From the NCBI GenBank assembly GCA_002049825.1, contig MVCZ01000167.1, forward strand, positions 1 to 5,862: 5,862 nucleotides of DNA, written 5' to 3'. The translations under genes were made by a program, and so were the position numbers. Origin of the DNA: Candidatus Zhuqueibacterota bacterium 4484_188. GTDB lineage: Bacteria; Calditrichota; Calditrichia; RBG-13-44-9. Positions 1 to 4,698 of this stretch are shown piece after piece. The first letter of the stretch is position 1. Each line of letters opens with the position of its first letter. The notes under the pieces are model-generated. The model had not been told where the DNA came from and searched no databases. It saw only the letters and a list, made by a program, of their open reading frames with translations.

Positions 1-706
1 ACGAAATATTTTCATCTGCGAATTTCTGTGTCCATTCTTTTTCGAAATCAGGAATTGTCATCGACTGCTCTATAGTGTAATCACCGATGCGGGTTCTGGT
101 CAGGCTGCGGAGAAAGCCCACAGTGCCCAGTTTTTGAGCCAGGTCAGCGCCCAGGGTGCGCACATAAGTACCCCGGCTGCACAGCACACTGAATTCAACC
201 ACGGGCTCCCGGTAGCGCAGCAGTTCCATCCGGTAAATATGTACCCTCTTGTATCGTACCCTCTTGTATCGCACGGGCACTTCTTTGCCCTGGCGGGCTA
301 ATTTGTACAACCGCTGTCCCTTGACTTTTGCCGCCGAATAATTGGGAATCCGTTGTTCGATTTCACCGATAAAACCGTTGATTGCCTGCTTCAGGGTTTC
401 CTCGGTAAGTGGTTTCACCGGTTGCGTTTCGCTAATTTTACCGGTAACGTCCAGCGTATCGGTGGCGGTGCCGAGTTCCAGTTCCGCCCGGTATTCCTTG
501 GGCATTTGCATAAAACGCTGAATTTGCTTGGTTGCCCGTCCCAGGCAAATCAGGAGTACTCCGCTGGCAAATGGGTCCAGTGTTCCGGCGTGACCTACTT
601 TTTTAATCCTGGTTATATTGCGAATTTTGCGCACTACATCAAAGGAAGTCCACCCGGGTGGTTTGTTAATCGAAACGATGTAGCCGCGTTCAATTTTTTC
701 AATCAT
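1..706 (-). CDS. truB: TruB, tRNA pseudouridine-55 synthase (C-terminus cut by window edge)
   Basis: TruB converts U55 to pseudouridine in the T-loop of tRNAs. I translated 235 complete codons by hand; the reading frame is open to the window edge, so the C-terminal end is missing. The start is ATG at 704-706: the codon just upstream is an in-frame TGA, so no longer start exists. Family motifs are in order: NKPPGWTSFD near residues 14-23, GHAGTLDPFASGVL around residues 38-51 with the expected catalytic Asp at 44, YSAAKVKGQRLYKLARQG at 123-140, and CSRGTYVRTLGADL at 176-189. A five-residue insertion, RYKRV repeated at 146-155, comes from a 15-bp tandem duplication; without it the segment keeps the register of E. 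coli TruB (ARQGIEVPREARPITVY, from memory). The gene follows rbfA after 58 bp, with no convincing Shine-Dalgarno sequence. Family identity is secure. Confidence 0.95.
   Translation of the reverse strand, partial: MIEKIERGYIVSINKPPGWTSFDVVRKIRNITRIKKVGHAGTLDPFASGVLLICLGRATKQIQRFMQMPKEYRAELELGTATDTLDVTGKISETQPVKPLTEETLKQAINGFIGEIEQRIPNYSAAKVKGQRLYKLARQGKEVPVRYKRVRYKRVHIYRMELLRYREPVVEFSVLCSRGTYVRTLGADLAQKLGTVGFLRSLTRTRIGDYTIEQSMTIPDFEKEWTQKFADENIS
241..270. repeat. Perfect 15-bp tandem duplication inside truB
   Basis: The unit gtaccctcttgtatc occurs twice head to tail at 241-255 and 256-270 with no mismatch. Only one further base of homology continues past the second copy (271), so the array has almost no extra microhomology. 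Because 15 is a multiple of three, truB stays in frame and gains a second RYKRV. Other TruB proteins known to me have no such repeat at this place, so it looks recent or artefactual. Confidence 0.95.
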
Positions 707-764
707 TCATTCTAACAGTTTAAAGACAACCAACAAAGACGGCGGTTTTCACAGATAAAGTATT

Positions 765-1157
765 TTACACCTCTTCCCCGTCCGTCGCTGTTTCATTCTC
801 CCTGGTTTTATCTTTTTTTATTTTTTGTAATAACGATTCAATGTGCTGCGAATAATCGCCGGATTCATCATAAAAAAAACGAAGTTCCGGAATATATCTT
901 ATGTGCAATTGCGGAGCCATTTCGCTGCGAATAAAACTCTTTGCGTGGTTAAGTGCCGTTTGCGATCGCTGACGTTGTTCCTGATTGCCCAGTGTGGTAT
1001 AGTAAATGTTGGCAATTCTTAAGTCGCCGGAAACTTTGACATGTGTCACGGTGACAAATCCTTTGCGCGGGTCTTTTAATTTCCGGTTGATTATCAGGCT
1101 GACCTGGTGCATAATCTGGTCGGCTAATTTTCGCTGCCGAATGGATTCTATGTGCAT
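765..1157 (-). CDS. rbfA: RbfA, 30S ribosome-binding factor
   Basis: RbfA is a small KH-fold protein that binds the maturing 30S subunit and helps 16S rRNA 5'-end processing and cold adaptation. The 130-residue product is of usual length. Visible family features are the N-terminal segment IRQRKLADQIMHQVSLII (about residues 5-22), the strand FVTVTHVKVSGDLRIANIYYT (34-54), and the late signature IRSEMAPQLHIRYIPELRF (76-94), followed by the helix with HIESLL. The last 20 or so residues are a charged, probably disordered tail (KKIKKDKTRENETATDGEEV). ATG at 1155-1157 is preceded at good spacing by AGGA, and the start lies only 12 bp after the ylxP stop, so the two are probably coupled. I see no odd insertion. 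Identity is secure. Confidence 0.96.
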   Translation of the reverse strand: MHIESIRQRKLADQIMHQVSLIINRKLKDPRKGFVTVTHVKVSGDLRIANIYYTTLGNQEQRQRSQTALNHAKSFIRSEMAPQLHIRYIPELRFFYDESGDYSQHIESLLQKIKKDKTRENETATDGEEV

Positions 1158-1164
1158 AGTGTTT

Positions 1165-1168
1165 TCCT
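1165..1168 (-). promoter_or_regulatory. Shine-Dalgarno site of rbfA
   Basis: On the minus strand the sequence reads ACAGGAAAACACT before ATG. AGGA lies 7 bases from the start and sits just after the TGA stop of ylxP (1170-1172). This supports the chosen rbfA start and coupling of the two genes. Confidence 0.7.
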
Positions 1169-1169
1169 G

Positions 1170-1457
1170 TCAAATAAATTCAAAATTGTGATCAATAATT
1201 TGAAAGGTGCCGTAGGAGTCGATGATGTTAAAAATGGTCATTAAACTGCTTTCGACAAATTTATAGTTATTGCCCACCTGGGCGATGCCGAACCTGGCGC
1301 GCTGCCATTTGTCCTGGTAATCAATTTCGGCAATGGAGATATTGAATTTGTTACCGATTTTGTCCTTTACACTTTTAACAATTGCCCGTTTTTCTTTCAG
1401 CGAGCTGGCTGCGGGAATAAAAATGTCCACGGTTAATAATCCGACAATCAACTGCAT
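1170..1457 (-). CDS. ylxP: DUF503 / YlxP-like small conserved protein
   Basis: This 95-residue product matches the DUF503 family (YlxP of Bacillus), often found between infB and rbfA. Its exact role is not established in my knowledge; position suggests a part in ribosome assembly or translation. Supporting signatures are the N-terminal strand VGLLTVDIFIPAASSLKEKR (residues 5-24), the run NKFNISIAEIDYQDKWQRARFGIAQVG (about 36-62), and a final strand ending in FEFI. The length is typical. ATG at 1455-1457 has AGGGG about 10 bases upstream (1468-1472), a rather long but usable spacing. The gene lies 66 bp after infB and 12 bp before rbfA. Family assignment is firm, function is not. Confidence 0.93.
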   Translation of the reverse strand: MQLIVGLLTVDIFIPAASSLKEKRAIVKSVKDKIGNKFNISIAEIDYQDKWQRARFGIAQVGNNYKFVESSLMTIFNIIDSYGTFQIIDHNFEFI

Positions 1458-1467
1458 AATTTTTAAG

Positions 1468-1472
1468 CCCCT
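1468..1472 (-). promoter_or_regulatory. Likely Shine-Dalgarno site of ylxP
   Basis: AGGGG on the minus strand lies 10 bases before the ATG of ylxP, within the 66-bp gap after infB. The rest of that gap contains a G-rich run (cccccc on the plus strand near 1490-1495) with only a five-base-pair possible hairpin and no T tract, so I see no terminator there. Confidence 0.45.
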
Positions 1473-1523
1473 GTTTGAAAATATCGCTACCCCCCGGGTA
1501 AACGCGGGAAACCGCCAATGGGA

Positions 1524-3074
1524 TTATTTTGCATCGAGGGTTCTTTTTTCTTCAACCACCTCATATACTTCGATGTAATCGCCCACTTTAATATCATTGT
1601 AGTTTTCAATCATGATGCCGCATTCGTAACCGGCGCTTACTTCTTTTACATCTTCTTTAAATCGTTTCAAAGACGAAAGTTTCCCGGTGTAAATTTCCAC
1701 ATCGTTTCTGATTAAACGAACCATTGAATTCCGGTTGATTTTGCCGTTAAGCATGTAGCAGCCGGCAATGCTACCCAGGCGGGAAATTTTAAACACTTCG
1801 CGCACTTCAGCCAAACCGGTAACCACTTCTCGTTCTTCGGGTTCCAGCAATCCTTCCATTGCCATTTTCACATCTTCTATAGCCTGGTAAATCACTTTGT
1901 ACGGTCGAATGTCTACATTCTCTTCCTCGGCAAGCGCCTTGGCGTTCAGAGTTGGTCGGACGTGAAAACCGATAATAATGGCATGTGATGCGGCAGCCAG
2001 CATTACATCCGATTCGGTAATCGGACCAACCGCCCGACGGATGATTTTTACTGCAACGTCCTGGGTGGACAGCTTGAGCAGTGAATCGGTAAGCGCCTGG
2101 GCGGAGCCGTCGACATCAGCTTTAACCAGAATGTTTAACTCCTTGACTTCTCCTTCCTTAATTTGCCGGGAAATTTCGTCCAGTGTCAGCAGCTTAATCT
2201 GGCGGAAATCCTGTTCACGTTTCAACTGCTGGCGCCGTTGGGCAATCTCACGGGCACTCTTTTCATCCGGCATCACAATCAGTTTATCCCCTGCTTCGGG
2301 AACGCCATCGATACCTAAAATTTGCACCGGGAATGCCGGACCGGCACTCTTTATGCGCTGATTTCGTTCGTTTAACATTGCCCGCACTCGTCCGTAATAT
2401 TTCCCGACAATAAAATCGTCCCCAATGTGAAGCGTTCCCTGCTGGATGAGCACGGTTGCCACTGCGCCTTTCCCGCGGTCTAACCGCGACTCGATAACCA
2501 CACCGTTGGCGCGCAACTTGGGATTTGCTTTCAATTCAAGCAGTTCCGCTTCTAATAAAATTTTCTCCATCAACTCGGGAACACCCTGTCCGGTTTTCGC
2601 CGAAACCTCAACTACCTGGTAATTCCCGCCCCAGTCTTCCACCAGAATATTCCGTTCCGCCAGTTGCTTACGAATTGCCTGCGGGTTGGCGTTGGGTTTG
2701 TCCACTTTATTTATGGCGATAACGATTGGCACACCCGCGGCTTTGGCGTGATCAATTGCTTCCTCGGTTTGTGGCATCACGTTGTCGTCGGCGGCAATTA
2801 CCAGCACAACCAGGTCGGTAATATGAGCACCGCGCGAACGCATCGCCGTAAATGCCTCGTGGCCGGGCGTGTCCAGAAAAGTGATTTTCCGCCTGTTATC
2901 CATATCCACCACGTAAGCGCCGATATGCTGGGTAATCCCCCCTGATTCTCCTGCCACTACATTGGCTTCGCGGATGAAGTCCAGCAAAGAGGTGGTCTTT
3001 CCGTGATCCACGTGTCCCATTACAGTGACTACCGGGTGCCGGTCTACATAATCATCCGGGTTGTCTTCCTCCAC
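1524..3074 (-). CDS. infB: Translation initiation factor IF2, C-terminal part (GTPase domain to domain C2), downstream piece of a split infB
   Basis: IF2 is the GTPase that brings fMet-tRNA to the 30S subunit and promotes subunit joining. This 516-residue piece carries the catalytic core: G1 GHVDHGKTT (residues 20-28), G2 GGITQHIGAY (45-54), G3 DTPGHEAF (68-75), G4 NKVD (122-125), G5 SAK (158-160), then the beta-barrel domain, the linker, domain C1 and the tRNA-binding domain C2 ending EVYEVVEEKRTLDAK. G1 seems to hold one extra residue: KTTSLLD instead of KT(S/T)LLD. The frame is open upstream to 3149, after a TAA at 3150-3152. The only common start codon ahead of the G domain is GTG at 3072-3074, without a good Shine-Dalgarno site; the next ATG (3018-3020) would remove part of the G domain. 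This piece and the one at 3180-4229 are one gene separated by tandem duplications totalling 78 bp; rejoined they give about 875 residues, a normal IF2. Identity is certain, the true translation start is not. Confidence 0.95.
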   Translation of the reverse strand: MEEDNPDDYVDRHPVVTVMGHVDHGKTTSLLDFIREANVVAGESGGITQHIGAYVVDMDNRRKITFLDTPGHEAFTAMRSRGAHITDLVVLVIAADDNVMPQTEEAIDHAKAAGVPIVIAINKVDKPNANPQAIRKQLAERNILVEDWGGNYQVVEVSAKTGQGVPELMEKILLEAELLELKANPKLRANGVVIESRLDRGKGAVATVLIQQGTLHIGDDFIVGKYYGRVRAMLNERNQRIKSAGPAFPVQILGIDGVPEAGDKLIVMPDEKSAREIAQRRQQLKREQDFRQIKLLTLDEISRQIKEGEVKELNILVKADVDGSAQALTDSLLKLSTQDVAVKIIRRAVGPITESDVMLAAASHAIIIGFHVRPTLNAKALAEEENVDIRPYKVIYQAIEDVKMAMEGLLEPEEREVVTGLAEVREVFKISRLGSIAGCYMLNGKINRNSMVRLIRNDVEIYTGKLSSLKRFKEDVKEVSAGYECGIMIENYNDIKVGDYIEVYEVVEEKRTLDAK

Positions 3075-3126
3075 ATTTACGTCTTCAAGGTAATCTGAAG
3101 CGAATTCTTCCTGTTCTTCGATTCGA

Positions 3127-3176
3127 AAACCGAAATCTTCAGTCAGGAGTTAAACCGAAATCTTCAGTCAGGAGTT
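3127..3176. repeat. Perfect 25-bp tandem duplication in infB
   Basis: A 25-bp unit at 3127-3151 is repeated exactly at 3152-3176; it starts aaaccgaaatcttcag and ends caggagtt. Homology does not extend on either side. The unit length is not a multiple of three. At the junction the infB frame meets TAA at 3150-3152. The second unit overlaps the first copy of the 53-bp duplication, so a 22-bp core is present three times in all (3130-3151, 3155-3176, 3208-3229). Confidence 0.97.
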
Positions 3177-3260
3177 TTATTAAATCCATATCCAGCCTCT
3201 GGTTGATCCGAAATCTTCAGTCAGGAGTTTTATTAAATCCATATCCAGCCTCTGGTTGAT
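3155..3260. repeat. Perfect 53-bp tandem duplication in infB
   Basis: A 53-bp unit at 3155-3207 is repeated without mismatch at 3208-3260. It begins ccgaaatcttcagtcagg and ends cagcctctggttgat, and codes for the end of the second IF2_N domain (INQRLDMDLIKLLTEDFG in the proper frame). The bases outside the array do not match at either end, so there is no microhomology beyond the unit. The length leaves remainder two on division by three, so translation shifts at 3207/3208 and stops at TAA 3180-3182. Confidence 0.97.
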
Positions 3261-4229
3261 AGTTACCATCTGTCCCAATTCCAGGCACTTGGTAATCACT
3301 TCAGCGACCGGAATATCCATTAAATTTGCTAAATCCTGAACGGTTATGAATTCGGTTACGGCAATGACATTATCTTCTATTTCTTCGCCTTCCGCGCTGA
3401 TTTCTTTTACTTTCTTACGTTTTTTCCGTCCGGTTCCGGCTTCCTGCATACTGGCGAGGGTCTTTTTCAGGGTGTTCTGAACCTCTTGCTGGTCAACTTC
3501 CTTTTTCTTGCGTGCCCGTTGGCGGCGACCTACCGGGGCAACTACCTCTTCTTCGCTCTCAATGTCGATAGTCGGCATCTTTCGTTTGGTATGCCGCCCT
3601 TCCTTCCGGATCATCTCCAAAGCTTTACGACGCCTTTTTTCTTTCTCGGTAAGTCCTTCGTCTCCCGCTTTTCTTTTCTTTTCTTTTTTGCGTTTCGTTT
3701 TGCGTTCTTCTTCCGCTTCCATTTCGGCTGTAACTTCGGCAGCTTTAGCGGTGGTTTCTTCCGCCGGTTCTTCCGGTTCTTGCGCGGCTTCTTCTGCCGG
3801 GATTTGCTCGGGTGCTGGTGCCGCTTCCGTTTCCTCTTCCCGGGGAATCTCGGGTTCGGCTGTTTCTTCAGCAACCGGTTCCACTGGAGCTTCAGCTTCG
3901 GTTATTTCCGCTGTTGGTTGCTCTATTTCAGTTGTTTCGGCTTCCTGGCTGGCAGGTTGAGGCTCAGCTTCGGCAACTTCGACCATCTCGGTTTCAGGCA
4001 CTTTCTCAATTTTTTGCCGCTCTTTTCGCCTTCGCTGTATTTTTTCTGCCTGGACTTTCTCCTGGGTAAAACGCTTTAAAATATCGTCGTGCATTTCATC
4101 GGTAATCAGCGTATTTAACCCGCTGACTTTGTAGCCCTTTTTTTCCAGAAACTCTATAATCGACTGGTGCGAAAGATTGAGTTCTTTGGCAACTTTAAAT
4201 AATTTTCTCTTGGACTTCTTTTCAGCCAT
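3180..4229 (-). CDS. infB: Translation initiation factor IF2, N-terminal part, upstream piece of a split infB
   Basis: This 349-residue product is the N-terminal half of IF2, which contacts the ribosome and is variable between species. It shows a first IF2_N domain (about 5-55, KLFKVAKELNLSHQSIIEFL), a long Glu/Pro/Ala-rich acidic linker (about 76-178), a Lys/Arg-rich stretch (178-275) and a second IF2_N domain (about 292-341, FITVQDLANLMDIPVAEVI). The final eight residues, STRGWIWI, are read out of frame from the second copy of a 53-bp duplication and are not native. Native sequence should pass from LLTEDFG to FRIEEQEEF and then the GTPase domain. The start ATG (4227-4229) directly follows the ylxQ stop as TAA-ATG and has GGAG five bases upstream. 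On its own this piece has no GTPase or tRNA-binding function. The start and the identity are well supported. Confidence 0.94.
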   Translation of the reverse strand: MAEKKSKRKLFKVAKELNLSHQSIIEFLEKKGYKVSGLNTLITDEMHDDILKRFTQEKVQAEKIQRRRKERQKIEKVPETEMVEVAEAEPQPASQEAETTEIEQPTAEITEAEAPVEPVAEETAEPEIPREEETEAAPAPEQIPAEEAAQEPEEPAEETTAKAAEVTAEMEAEEERKTKRKKEKKRKAGDEGLTEKEKRRRKALEMIRKEGRHTKRKMPTIDIESEEEVVAPVGRRQRARKKKEVDQQEVQNTLKKTLASMQEAGTGRKKRKKVKEISAEGEEIEDNVIAVTEFITVQDLANLMDIPVAEVITKCLELGQMVTINQRLDMDLIKLLTEDFGSTRGWIWI

Positions 4230-4670
4230 TTATGCTCCGTTATTAATTTTTTGCAAAATACTTTTCCCTAAATTCCCTCTGGTAATACCAACAATTTTCC
4301 ACCGATCAATTTTCCAAAGTGTTTCCCAGTCATATTGTGGCTCAGTCTTAAAAAATGGGACTTTTTTTTCTTTTAAAAAATTCACCATTTTCCTTTCGCT
4401 GCGTGGAGAAATATGGGCATTAATGAGCACAAATTCGAGCTTGTTCCTGGTTACAGCCCGGCTTACCGCCTCGAATCCCGCTACCAGTTGCCCGGACTTT
4501 ATAGCAAATCCAACCAGCGCCCGCATGGTTTCATTAACCGACACCATCCTGCTGTTTGCCGCCGCTATTTGACCGGTTTGAAGCCCGCGGATTTGCTTTC
4601 CGCCAAAATCCCGATTCCCACCGGTACGGTTGTGATCTTTTTTTCCACGCATGTTGAATTTTTTCTTCAA
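4230..4670 (-). CDS. ylxQ: YlxQ-like protein of the L7Ae/L30e/S12e family
   Basis: The product is an RNA-binding protein of the ribosomal L7Ae/L30e type, the family usually found between nusA and infB. The core covers about residues 45-142: VNETMRALVGFAIKSGQLVAG, then a helix with AVSRAVTRNKLEFVLINAHIS, KMVNFLKEKKVPFF, and a last part KIVGITRGNLGKSIL. It is preceded by about 42 basic, Gly/Asn/Gln-rich residues that do not resemble YlxR (DUF448); no ylxR gene lies between nusA and this gene. The longest call starts at TTG (4668-4670), 28 bp after nusA, with AGG too close to serve well; ATG at 4650-4652 gives a protein six residues shorter and may be the real start. The frame is open upstream only to a TAA at 4707-4709. 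The stop touches the infB start. Its cellular role is unproven; binding of structured RNA is inferred from the family. Confidence 0.85.
   Translation of the reverse strand: MKKKFNMRGKKDHNRTGGNRDFGGKQIRGLQTGQIAAANSRMVSVNETMRALVGFAIKSGQLVAGFEAVSRAVTRNKLEFVLINAHISPRSERKMVNFLKEKKVPFFKTEPQYDWETLWKIDRWKIVGITRGNLGKSILQKINNGA
4235..4238 (-). promoter_or_regulatory. Shine-Dalgarno site of infB
   Basis: The minus strand reads ACGGAGCATAA then ATG. GGAG lies within the last codons of ylxQ, five bases before the infB start, which fits translational coupling of the two genes. Confidence 0.65.
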
Positions 4671-4698
4671 TACCTGACTGATGTCTCTGACTCCAATT

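Noticed and set aside
699..710. Alternative truB start at ATG 708-710
   Set aside because: That frame reads Met-Asn-Asp and stops at once; the TruB frame starts at ATG 704-706.
353..715. Plus-strand 120-residue open frame
   Set aside because: It is the antisense shadow of truB, whose minus-strand translation carries all family motifs.
1485..1505. G/C-rich stretch in the infB-ylxP gap as a terminator or regulatory hairpin
   Set aside because: Only a five-base-pair stem (TACCC/GGGTA) with a three-base loop can form and no T tract follows, so it is too weak to call.
3139..3189. Small frame starting at ATG 3187-3189 after the infB stop as a restart site
   Set aside because: It codes for only 16 residues (repeat of the IF2_N end) and stops at TGA 3139-3141, so it cannot lead into the GTPase domain.
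3127..3260. CRISPR array or mobile-element ends
   Set aside because: The copies are directly adjacent or overlapping pieces of infB coding sequence with no spacers, inverted ends or transposase; tandem duplication explains them.
3486..4079. Long plus-strand open frames (197 and 150 residues) opposite the IF2 linker
   Set aside because: They are antisense to the Glu/Lys/Ala-rich IF2 linker and have low-complexity Phe/Arg/Ser composition with no recognisable domain; the minus strand is clearly coding.
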